NCBI GenBank assembly: GCA_003167475.1
Contig: PMTB01000053.1
Span: 1-8,260 of the forward strand
DNA from: a candidate division FCPU426 bacterium
GTDB taxonomy: Bacteria > Oederibacteriota > PGYV01 > Palsa-1178
Length of the DNA stretch: 8,260 nucleotides
Direction of reading: 5' to 3'
Positions within the stretch are counted from its first letter, which is position 1; every line of letters begins with the position of its first letter. The position numbers were made by a program, and so were the translations under genes. The notes under the pieces are model-generated. The model was given only the letters and a program-made list of their open reading frames with translations, did not search any database and was not told the origin of the DNA. Shown here piece after piece: positions 1 to 5,919 of this stretch.

Positions 1-1
1 C

Positions 2-898
2 GCCAATTCCTGGATGCAGACGCCCGCCGGATATGACGCGAATGTTTTCGCGCAAACCGGGAAGATAGTCTTAAGCGATTTTGGCGCGGCCGTTTTCAAC
101 CACTCCACCTTCATACGCTTCCTGCATACCATCATGGCCTCGTGGATGACATGCTCCATAATGGTGACCGGCATCGGCGCGTTTTATGTCTTCACAAAAC
201 AGCACGGGGAAACCGCGAAAAAAATGTTAAAAATAGGAATAATACTTTTTGCCATAACGCCGATACTGCAGCTTTTGACCGGCCACCAGCACGCGATACA
301 GGTCATCAATACCCAGCCTGTAAAAGCAGCCGCGCTTGAGGGCCATTTCAATACTTCGGCCGGGGTTCCCCTTTACGCTTTCGGATGGGTCGATGTCAAA
401 AATCAGAAGACCACGGGTTTTTATATGCCTAAGTTCTTAAGCTTCCTTTATAATTTTAATTTTGATTCGGTCATAAAAGGCCTGAATGACTTTCCAAAGG
501 AAAACTGGCCAAATGTCAACTTCGTCTTCCAAACATACCATATCATGGTGGCCATAGGCCTGCTGTCCATAGGCGTGGGGCTCTTCGGCGCATACCTGCT
601 TTTCACGGAAAAACTTTATGACACCAGGTGGTTCCTTTTCCTGCTGCCGCTTATGATACCCCTGCCGCACATCGCGCACGAGACCGGATGGATATCGGCC
701 GAGGTGGGCCGGCAGCCGTGGATCATTTACGGTCTCATGAGAACGTCAAACGCGGCTTCGGTGGTAGTGCCGGCAAATCATATACTTTTTTCGCTCGTCA
801 TGTTCTCGATAATTTACTTTTTACTCGGGACCATATTCCTGACTGTGGCTTTTAAAATAGTGAACGCGGGTTTTAAAACCGAAGAAAAGAGGGGATAA
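2..898 (+). CDS. cydA: Cytochrome bd-type quinol oxidase subunit I, 5'-truncated by window edge
   Basis: This is the C-terminal about 298 residues of CydA, the integral membrane subunit that oxidises quinol and reduces oxygen to water at haem d. The frame is open from base 2 and begins with ANSWMQTPAGY, which matches the SNSWMQ stretch of E. coli CydA, so the true start lies outside the window. The His of FLHTIMA (bases 125-127) matches the haem b558 ligand H186, and the Met of HIMV (545-547) matches M393. The HETGW Glu (680-682) and GRQPW (707-721) match conserved CydA motifs. The quinol-binding loop between these blocks is short, so this is a short-Q-loop CydA. The position equal to E. coli R391 reads His. 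cydB follows after 3 bases, so the two form an operon. Ligand assignments are by eye against remembered E. coli CydA. Confidence 0.95.
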   Translation, partial: ANSWMQTPAGYDANVFAQTGKIVLSDFGAAVFNHSTFIRFLHTIMASWMTCSIMVTGIGAFYVFTKQHGETAKKMLKIGIILFAITPILQLLTGHQHAIQVINTQPVKAAALEGHFNTSAGVPLYAFGWVDVKNQKTTGFYMPKFLSFLYNFNFDSVIKGLNDFPKENWPNVNFVFQTYHIMVAIGLLSIGVGLFGAYLLFTEKLYDTRWFLFLLPLMIPLPHIAHETGWISAEVGRQPWIIYGLMRTSNAASVVVPANHILFSLVMFSIIYFLLGTIFLTVAFKIVNAGFKTEEKRG

Positions 899-901
899 AC
901 C

Positions 902-1906
902 ATGGACCTTAACAGCCTGCAGATACTTTGGTTCATCCTTGTTGTAGTGCTTTTTGCCGGATATTCCATACTGGACGGATTTGACCTTGGCGTAGGCATA
1001 CTCCTTCCTTTTTTAACCTCGAAAAAATCGGAAAAAGACATACTTATCGCCGCCATAGGGCCGGTTTGGGACGGTAATGAAGTTTGGCTTATTACAGGCG
1101 GCGGCGCCTTATTCGCGGCTTTTCCCCAGGCCTATGCCACGGCGTTTTCCGGGTTTTACCTGGCTATGATGCTCGTCTTATTTTCATTGATATTCAGGGC
1201 GGTTTCCATGGAATTCAGGGCGAATGATACTGCGCGCGCGGGTTTCTGGGAAGCGTCATTCACAATAGGAAGCCTTTTAGCGTCATTATTATTCGGGGTC
1301 GCGCTTGGCAATGTGGTTTACGGAGTGCCGCTTGCAACGGATATGGAATATGCCGGAAACTTTTTTACTTTGCTCAGGCCGGTGCCGCTTGTGTTCGGGG
1401 TGCTCGGCCTTTGCGCAATCTTGGCGCAGGGAGCGGCGTACGCTGCGCTGAAAACAGAGGGTAAATTACGGGAAAGCGCCTTTAACGCGCTGGAATATAT
1501 ACTCCCCTTTTACCTTATACTTTCCGCGGTGTATATGCTGGTCATAAATATTTTTGTAAAAAACATCCTGGCATCGCCTCTTTTTATTGTTGGCGCGATA
1601 ATTGCCTTTGCCGGGATCATTACTGCCATTGCCGCGCGGGTGAAGGCAAAAGAGGGCCTTGCTTTTATTTCGACTTCAACGGCGTTTGCCGGGCTTTGGG
1701 TCATCACCGCGGCCGCGCATTTCCCGAATATGATAAAGGCGTCAAACAGCGAGGCGCTGAACATAACCATATCAAACGCCTCGACATCGCAGATTACGCT
1801 GACGCTTATGTCGTGGATAGCAATCATAGGAATGCCGGTGGTCATAGGGTACACAATCTTTGTTTACAGGATATTTAAGGGGAAGGCGAAGGGCGACATT
1901 TACTGA
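902..1906 (+). CDS. cydB: Cytochrome bd-type quinol oxidase subunit II
   Basis: Complete 334-residue CydB, the second membrane subunit of bd oxidase, which packs against CydA and stabilises its haems. The N-terminus carries the family blocks LDGFDLGVGILLPF (about residues 24-37) and GPVWDGNEVWLITGGGALF (about 53-71), followed by FSGFYLAMMLVLFSLIFRAV. The rest is a run of hydrophobic segments, about eight or nine membrane helices, ending in a short basic tail. The length is close to that of typical CydB proteins (about 340-380). The ATG at 902 is preceded by GAGGGG at 889-894 with a 7-base spacer and lies 3 bases after the cydA stop, so the subunits are probably translationally coupled. No cydX-like short membrane peptide is visible downstream. 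Confidence 0.96.
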   Translation: MDLNSLQILWFILVVVLFAGYSILDGFDLGVGILLPFLTSKKSEKDILIAAIGPVWDGNEVWLITGGGALFAAFPQAYATAFSGFYLAMMLVLFSLIFRAVSMEFRANDTARAGFWEASFTIGSLLASLLFGVALGNVVYGVPLATDMEYAGNFFTLLRPVPLVFGVLGLCAILAQGAAYAALKTEGKLRESAFNALEYILPFYLILSAVYMLVINIFVKNILASPLFIVGAIIAFAGIITAIAARVKAKEGLAFISTSTAFAGLWVITAAAHFPNMIKASNSEALNITISNASTSQITLTLMSWIAIIGMPVVIGYTIFVYRIFKGKAKGDIY

Positions 1907-1934
1907 TTAAGGCTTTGCACCTTCTCTTGGCGTT

Positions 1935-1962
1935 CGATAGTCGAGAGTCGATAGTTGATCAG
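1935..1962. repeat. Degenerate heptamer tandem repeat (CGATAGT type)
   Basis: Reading in steps of seven gives CGATAGT, CGAGAGT, CGATAGT and then a decayed TGATCAG. The first and third copies are identical and the second differs at one base. The repeat begins 28 bases after the cydB stop and has no coding potential. It resembles the short tandemly repeated heptanucleotides known from cyanobacterial and other genomes, but its family is not established here. Confidence 0.7.
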
Positions 1963-1988
1963 CACGCCGTCGCTGAAGCTCTGGCGTG
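1963..1988. repeat. Imperfect hairpin between the heptamer arrays
   Basis: CACGCC at 1963-1968 pairs with GGCGTG at 1983-1988. Inside, a short GC/GC stem around a TGAA loop is separated from the outer stem by mismatches. There is no T-tract after it, so a rho-independent terminator is unlikely. Lying between two heptamer arrays, it may be part of a dispersed REP-like element; that is inference. Confidence 0.45.
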
Positions 1989-2022
1989 TGAACAAGCTTG
2001 GAAGGTATTATAGAAGGTCACA

Positions 2023-2050
2023 GAACAAAGAACAGAGAACAATGAACAAA
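2023..2050. repeat. Heptamer tandem repeat (GAACAAA type) abutting a start codon
   Basis: Four consecutive seven-base units read GAACAAA, GAACAGA, GAACAAT and GAACAAA. The last unit supplies the A-rich bases just before the GGAG ribosome site at 2051-2054 of the amidotransferase gene. It has the same period as the 1935-1962 array but a different unit sequence. Copy-number changes here would alter the 5' leader of the downstream gene without touching its coding sequence. Confidence 0.75.
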
Positions 2051-2059
2051 GGAGTTTTC

Positions 2060-2758
2060 ATGCGGGTGCACTACCTCCAGCACGTCAAATACGAGAACCT
2101 TGCAAACATGGAATCATGGCTTAAAAAACACGGACATAAGGTCACAAAAACCCTGCTTTATAAAAACCAGGCGTTGCCTTCGCCGGATAAATTCGATTGG
2201 CTCATCATTATGGGCGGGCCTATGAATATTTACGAGGACAAAAAATATCCCTGGCTGGTGCGGGAAAAGGAATTCATACGCACGGCTGTTAAAAACGGCA
2301 AAATAGTCACGGGCGTTTGCCTGGGAGCGCAGCTTTTGTCGCATTGCCTTGGCGGCACGGTTACCCCGAACAAATTCAAGGAGATCGGATTTTTTCCCAT
2401 AAACCTCACGGAGCAGGGAAAAGGCTCCGGCATATTCAGAGGCCTTCCGGTTGAATTCATCGCCATGCACTGGCACGGCGACACTTTTTCCATACCCAAA
2501 GGCGCGCGCAGGCTCGCCTCGAGCAAAGGCTGTAATAACCAGGCTTTTTCCAGCGGGGATAAGGTTTTCGGGTTTCAGTTCCATTTTGAATATTCGCCCG
2601 CTCACATAAAGGAATTTTTCAAAGACCCCGGCAACGCGTTAAAACCCGAAAAGTACGTGCAGCGGCAGGATGCGATAATGAAGAACGCGCGCGGGTTCAA
2701 ACTGTTAAAGACAATAATGGGGCGCATCCTTTCCAATATAGAACAGGCCACGGTATAA
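2060..2758 (+). CDS. Class I glutamine amidotransferase (GMP synthase-like, stand-alone)
   Basis: A 232-residue single-domain enzyme of the GATase1/GMP synthase-like family, which releases ammonia from glutamine. The catalytic Cys is C87 in GVCLGAQLLS, the nucleophile elbow. H175 and E177 in FGFQFHFEYSP complete the triad, and GGP at 52-54 supplies the oxyanion region. The synthetase domain of GMP synthase is absent, so the acceptor is unknown; many relatives are annotated only as putative amidotransferases. The start at ATG 2060 is chosen because GGAG at 2051-2054 sits five bases upstream. The frame is open back to a TTG at 1955, and an ATG occurs at 2042, but those readings would translate the heptamer repeats. 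The gene stands alone between repeats and the next promoter, so context gives no pathway. Confidence 0.9.
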   Translation: MRVHYLQHVKYENLANMESWLKKHGHKVTKTLLYKNQALPSPDKFDWLIIMGGPMNIYEDKKYPWLVREKEFIRTAVKNGKIVTGVCLGAQLLSHCLGGTVTPNKFKEIGFFPINLTEQGKGSGIFRGLPVEFIAMHWHGDTFSIPKGARRLASSKGCNNQAFSSGDKVFGFQFHFEYSPAHIKEFFKDPGNALKPEKYVQRQDAIMKNARGFKLLKTIMGRILSNIEQATV

Positions 2759-2789
2759 GCCGTTCTCAAAAAAAAGTCTTTTACAACCC

Positions 2790-2818
2790 TTGACTTTCGT
2801 TGTTCCGTATAATATATA
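2790..2818 (+). promoter_or_regulatory. Sigma70-type promoter of the small Cys-tailed peptide gene
   Basis: TTGACT (2790-2795) and TATATA (2813-2818) are separated by 17 bases, close to consensus in sequence and spacing. A TATAAT at 2808-2813 is also present, but it is only 12 bases from the -35. A six-base inverted repeat, CCGTAT (2805-2810) and ATACGG (2824-2829), flanks the -10 and could be an operator. Transcription would start near 2825, giving a leader of about 45 bases. Confidence 0.6.
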
Positions 2819-2871
2819 TAAAAATACGGGGGATATTCCCGGAGAAGAATCGCTGTTGAGGAGGTAAAAGC

Positions 2872-2982
2872 ATGGCTGTGAAAAAGAAAAAAGCCGCAAA
2901 AAAACCCGCCAAGAAAAAAGCGGTAAAAAAGGCCGGGATGTGCCCGGGATGCGGCAAGCCCATGGACGACTGCTGCTGCTGA
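2872..2982 (+). CDS. Small Lys/Ala-rich peptide with C-terminal CPGCG and CCC motifs, function unknown
   Basis: A 36-codon frame. Residues 1-22 are mostly Lys, Ala, Val and Pro, with PAKKKA resembling the tails of histone H1-like bacterial proteins. Residues 24-28 are CPGCG, a zinc-knuckle half, and the peptide ends in D-D-C-C-C. Five Cys in 13 residues suggest metal or thiol chemistry. Translation is supported by TGAGGAGGT at 2857-2865, the strongest Shine-Dalgarno in the window, about 7 bases before the ATG. The frame lies between a good promoter (2790-2818) and a strong terminator starting 26 bases after the stop, so it is the only candidate gene of a transcript of about 260 bases. I do not recognise a named family. 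Binding of nucleic acid by the basic part and of a metal by the Cys part is inference. Confidence 0.75.
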   Translation: MAVKKKKAAKKPAKKKAVKKAGMCPGCGKPMDDCCC

Positions 2983-3008
2983 AAAACACCTGAGTTGGAA
3001 ATGAAATG

Positions 3009-3082
3009 GAAGGCCCGCTGTGCCGGATTTATCGCGGCTTTTAAGCCGCATATGATAAAGCACGGGGCGGGCCTTCTTTTTT
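3009..3082 (+). terminator. Large rho-independent terminator
   Basis: GAAGGCCCGC (3009-3018) pairs with GCGGGCCTTC (3067-3076). The stem continues with GTGC/GCAC (3020-3023, 3060-3063), TTTATC/GATAAA (3028-3033, 3054-3059) and GCGGCTT/AAGCCGC (3034-3040, 3043-3049), interrupted by small internal loops. Six T residues follow at 3077-3082. About 27 base pairs is much more than a minimal terminator needs. It ends the small-peptide transcript and insulates the tonB promoter. Confidence 0.88.
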
Positions 3083-3084
3083 CT

Positions 3085-3120
3085 TTAAAATCGCACTAGA
3101 GGTCTTGCTTGCGATTTTAA
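3085..3120. repeat. Perfect 11-bp inverted repeat after the terminator
   Basis: TTAAAATCGCA (3085-3095) and TGCGATTTTAA (3110-3120) are exact reverse complements around a 14-base loop. It begins inside the tail of the preceding T-tract and ends 15 bases before the tonB -35 element, so it is probably not in the tonB transcript. No T-run follows on either strand. It could be a protein-binding site, a back-up transcript end or a remnant of a repeat. Confidence 0.6.
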
Positions 3121-3135
3121 GGTTTTAGGAATCCC

Positions 3136-3164
3136 TTGAACAAGGCTGTTTCTTGTGATAATAT
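3136..3164 (+). promoter_or_regulatory. Predicted promoter of the tonB/receptor operon
   Basis: TTGAAC (3136-3141) and TAATAT (3159-3164) are 17 bases apart, a fair sigma70-type match. GATAAT (3157-3162) is an alternative -10 with 15-base spacing. The predicted start, near 3171, leaves a leader of about 30 bases before the ATG at 3200. The -10 is inside the palindromic operator at 3156-3172. Confidence 0.5.
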
Positions 3165-3172
3165 CATTATCA
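3156..3172. promoter_or_regulatory. Fur-like palindromic operator over the -10 element
   Basis: TGATAAT and ATTATCA are perfect seven-base inverted arms separated by ATC. The half-site GATAAT/ATTATC is that of the Fur-family box, but Fur 7-1-7 sites have one central base, not three, so a related metalloregulator (Fur, Zur or Mur type) or a shifted site is possible. Its position over the -10 fits repression when the metal is plentiful. The genes behind it (tonB, receptor, metal-type ABC transporter) fit that reading. The identity of the regulator is inference. Confidence 0.5.
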
Positions 3173-3199
3173 ACTTATATTATATTTGACGGAGTTTTT

Positions 3200-3787
3200 A
3201 TGGGTAAAATTAAAAGCGCCTTAACAGGCACAATAGCGTTTTTCATATCGGCCGTCCTGCACGCGGCTTTGATAGGCGGTATTATATACGCTTCCGGCGC
3301 GGTAAAAACCGGTAAAGCGCCGGTCAGATTCATATCGTCCGCTGAAACCGCGCGTTCCTATGCGCTGCTTCCGGATGTGGAGATTATTTCGAATATGAGC
3401 GCCTTGAAGCGCAATGATGGATCAAAAACAGCGCCTGAAAAGAAAGAGGACTTTGGCACGGCAAAGTCCACGGAAACTTCAGGCGGGGATAATGATAAGA
3501 GCGTATTCATGTACCAGGACGCGGTAAAACACAGGCTTCAGGAAGCCAGGATATACCCGGAGGACGCCAGGAAAGAAGGAACGCAGGGGACGGCGGAAAT
3601 TTCTTTCTCGATATTGCCGGACGGCACTTTGGACTCTGTGTCGCTGACAAGGTCCTCGGGCAGGGAAGTGCTGGACGCGGAGGCCATTTCCACGGTTAAA
3701 AGAGCGTCCCCATTCCCGCCATTTAACGGAAATACCGGCAATAATAAGATCGACATGCAGGTGGCGATAGTTTTCAAGCTCAATTAG
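3200..3787 (+). CDS. tonB: TonB family energy transducer
   Basis: A 195-residue inner-membrane-anchored periplasmic protein that passes proton-motive energy to outer-membrane receptors. Residues 8-32 form a signal anchor with S17 and H21 in SAVLHAALIGGIIY, matching the S-x3-H pattern of the E. coli TonB membrane helix that contacts ExbB/ExbD. Residues 33-104 are a polar linker with only three prolines, unlike the Pro-rich spacer of enterobacterial TonB. Residues 105-195 are a TonB C-terminal domain, with YP at 119-120, the strand pair G-T-A-E-I-S-F-S-I-L-P-D-G, and a final helix and strand. ATG 3200 is chosen for GGAG at 3191-3194; an upstream in-frame GTG at 3155 would overlap the promoter. 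The receptor gene follows after 22 bases, so this TonB is probably dedicated to it. exbB and exbD are not in the window. Confidence 0.88.
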   Translation: MGKIKSALTGTIAFFISAVLHAALIGGIIYASGAVKTGKAPVRFISSAETARSYALLPDVEIISNMSALKRNDGSKTAPEKKEDFGTAKSTETSGGDNDKSVFMYQDAVKHRLQEARIYPEDARKEGTQGTAEISFSILPDGTLDSVSLTRSSGREVLDAEAISTVKRASPFPPFNGNTGNNKIDMQVAIVFKLN

Positions 3788-3809
3788 ACGGTAAAAATAC
3801 GGAGGGAAC

Positions 3810-5711
3810 ATGAAAAAAATTATTTTCGCGGTAGTGCTGATGGCTTTATTTATAGTTATAAAGGCCGAGTCCCCGGGGGTTTTTACCGGAGCCGGGGAAG
3901 AGTCCCAGGGCGTTGACCTTGGCTCCATAGTTGTGGAGGATGAGGATGAGAGTTTTGCGACGGGTTTAAACGATCTGTCGCAGTCAACGGCCACATTCAA
4001 GGGATCGGCTCTGACTGATAATTCCGCCATGACAGTCGCTGATATTCTCGGGGAAGTTCCGGGCATTTATTACAACAAATCCGATATAGTATCTTTTGGC
4101 TCGGGGCTGTACACGCCTTCGGTATTGAAAATAAGGGGCCTGGGAGAAACCCCGAACTCCGGGATATTGACCGTCATTGATGGAAGGCCGCAGTCAATGG
4201 GGATATACCGCCACCCGTTCTTTGACACGCTGGCGCTGGACGCGATCGATTCCATAGAGGTCATCAAGGGGCCCGGGGGCGTGCTTTACGGCAACCAGGC
4301 CGTGGCCGGAGTGATAAACATAAAGACGAAAAAGCGGGAACTCGAAGGCGCGTCATATACGCTGGGGACCATGATAGGCAATGATTATACGCAGAACCAT
4401 TTTGTGGACGCGGTGATGAAAAAAGACGAGATAGACATGAATGTTTCCGGTTCCTACAGTTCCACGGGCGGCGCCAGGCCGAACTCGGACTCATACCTGG
4501 AAAATGTGCACGCCCACGGCGGATATGAACTGCAAAAGGACCTGACCGCGTCGGTAAATATAGATTACGCTTATGACAGGAATTTCAATCCCGGCCCGCT
4601 GGGCTATAACTGGCCAAGGGACATGGAAGCGACGCAGACAATACAAAGGGACGGGGATTTCAGGGTTGATTACAAGCAGCCGGATTATACGGGCTCAACC
4701 ATATTTTTTACTGATTCAGGGTCGAATAAATTTCTGCTAAGCGAGAACCCGGTGTCTTATCCATTTCCTGCCGCAACCGCGCCCGAGTACAGCCAGTATG
4801 AAAATGACGGATTAAGGGTGATGAATGAGTGGGTCATATTCCCCGGCAACTCCACGAAGGCGGGTTTTGACTGGCAGTATTTTGGGGGTTTTTATTCGCA
4901 ATCCCCCAAGGAAGTGGTATGGCATGAAAACGATTACGCGCCTTATTTTTCCATAAGCCAGGAAGCCGGTATATTCGGCATATCAGCCGGGCTGCGTTAT
5001 GACATTAACAGCGCCTGGGGAAGCGTGCCAATACCGCAGGCAGGGTTTAAAATATCCCTTTTTGACCAGCAAACCGTATATGTCAACGCCTCAAAAGGGT
5101 TTAAAACCCCGGCTATGGGGCAGTTGATATACGCGCAATATAACGGGCTGAGTCCTGAAAATTTCTGGCAATACGAGGTGGGCACCACGCATACAATTTT
5201 CGACAGCGTTACTTATAATATAGCCCTATATCAGACAGAGGGGTCCAATATTATGCAAGTCGATCCGGTTGATTCTCTGCTGAAAAATTCCGGTTTTATC
5301 ATGATGAGGGGCGTTGACGCGGATGTGTCGGCCAAATTCCTTGATATTTTTAGGGCCGGGATTTCCGGCAGTTATGTCGACCCGCGCGATAAGACCGCGA
5401 ATATGGCATTACTGAGCGGAAGCGCCTATATAAAAGCGGAGTTTATTAAAAAAGGAAGTATAAAGGTGGGAATGGATTTTGCCAAGGATAGATATAATAA
5501 GGATATAACTGATTCGGCCAATCCGGCGACTCTCAAACTTGCGGATTACGCCACCTTGAATTTGTCGGCTGATTACAGGCTGGATATTTTTGGTACGGAC
5601 ACTTCTTTTTATGTTGACGCAGATAATATTTTAGACAATAAGTACGAGGTTAAGGCATATTATCCCGTTCCGGGATTTTTAATCAAAGGCGGGCTGGTTA
5701 TAAAATTGTAG
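3810..5711 (+). CDS. TonB-dependent outer-membrane receptor
   Basis: A 633-residue receptor for active uptake across the outer membrane. Residues 1-19 form a signal peptide (MKK, hydrophobic core, probable cleavage after IKA). The TonB box is near residues 36-43 (DLGSIVVE). The plug domain runs to about residue 175, with ADILGEVPGI, LKIRGLG, VIDGRP and the family hallmark IEVIKGPGGVLYG followed by GVINIKTKK. The remainder alternates short hydrophobic strands and aromatic residues as a 22-strand barrel would, ending in GGLVIKL with a terminal Leu rather than Phe. The size is nearer to BtuB/ZnuD-like receptors than to the larger siderophore receptors. No His-rich loop is evident, so the substrate cannot be read from the sequence. 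GGAGGG at 3801-3806 precedes the ATG. Co-transcription with tonB is likely, and the ABC genes downstream suggest a shared substrate. Confidence 0.93.
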   Translation: MKKIIFAVVLMALFIVIKAESPGVFTGAGEESQGVDLGSIVVEDEDESFATGLNDLSQSTATFKGSALTDNSAMTVADILGEVPGIYYNKSDIVSFGSGLYTPSVLKIRGLGETPNSGILTVIDGRPQSMGIYRHPFFDTLALDAIDSIEVIKGPGGVLYGNQAVAGVINIKTKKRELEGASYTLGTMIGNDYTQNHFVDAVMKKDEIDMNVSGSYSSTGGARPNSDSYLENVHAHGGYELQKDLTASVNIDYAYDRNFNPGPLGYNWPRDMEATQTIQRDGDFRVDYKQPDYTGSTIFFTDSGSNKFLLSENPVSYPFPAATAPEYSQYENDGLRVMNEWVIFPGNSTKAGFDWQYFGGFYSQSPKEVVWHENDYAPYFSISQEAGIFGISAGLRYDINSAWGSVPIPQAGFKISLFDQQTVYVNASKGFKTPAMGQLIYAQYNGLSPENFWQYEVGTTHTIFDSVTYNIALYQTEGSNIMQVDPVDSLLKNSGFIMMRGVDADVSAKFLDIFRAGISGSYVDPRDKTANMALLSGSAYIKAEFIKKGSIKVGMDFAKDRYNKDITDSANPATLKLADYATLNLSADYRLDIFGTDTSFYVDADNILDNKYEVKAYYPVPGFLIKGGLVIKL

Positions 5712-5750
5712 CATTATAATTACCGGTGGTTTGCCGCGACAGAACAAAGG

Positions 5751-5857
5751 CCGCAACCTAAATCCATATTCTATGAACTATAGGGTTGCGCCTACACAGG
5801 CTGACCGGGGATTAATATTTTGTATTTGGTCATGTAGGCGCAACCTTTAGGTTGCGG
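5751..5857. repeat. Long palindromic intergenic repeat element
   Basis: The right arm is continuous: TGTAGGCGCAACC (5833-5845) then TTTAGGTTGCGG (5846-5857). The left arm holds both complements, CCGCAACCTAAA (5751-5762) and GGTTGCGCCTACA (5784-5796), separated by 21 extra bases (5763-5783) that can form a small CTAT/ATAG hairpin. A third stem, TGACC/GGTCA (5802-5806, 5828-5832), extends the fold toward an AT-rich loop, giving about 30 base pairs. No T-tract follows, so it is not a simple terminator. It looks like a dispersed palindromic or MITE-like repeat sitting between the receptor and binding-protein genes. The rest of the gap, 5712-5750 and 5858-5919, shows no promoter I would defend. 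Confidence 0.8.
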
Positions 5858-5919
5858 TTCTTGCATGAAATGCTGGATTCGTTTGCTTTTCTTAATAGTC
5901 TTAAACAAAAAGGAGTAAT

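Noticed and set aside
1955..2059. In-frame N-terminal extension of the amidotransferase from a TTG at 1955 or ATG at 2042
   Set aside because: It would translate the heptamer array and has no ribosome site; ATG 2060 has GGAG five bases upstream and begins at the usual N-terminal strand of the family.
2602..3063. 153-codon open frame on the minus strand
   Set aside because: It runs antisense through the end of the amidotransferase gene, the promoter, the mini-gene and its terminator, and its translation has no recognisable domain.
3155..3199. GTG start at 3155 for tonB
   Set aside because: It would begin inside the promoter and palindromic operator; ATG 3200 has a clear GGAG site and gives a normal signal anchor.
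3792..3802. TAAAAATACGG shared with 2819-2829
   Set aside because: One copy is in the mini-gene leader and the other just before the receptor ribosome site; it is AT-rich and short, with no shared structure, so probably chance.
3479..4066. 195-codon open frame on the minus strand
   Set aside because: It is the antisense shadow of tonB and the start of the receptor gene, with no plausible product.
5861..5898. Possible separate promoter for the binding-protein gene (TTGCAT with TAATAG)
   Set aside because: The spacing is 26 bases and no better -35/-10 pair is present; co-transcription from the tonB promoter remains possible.
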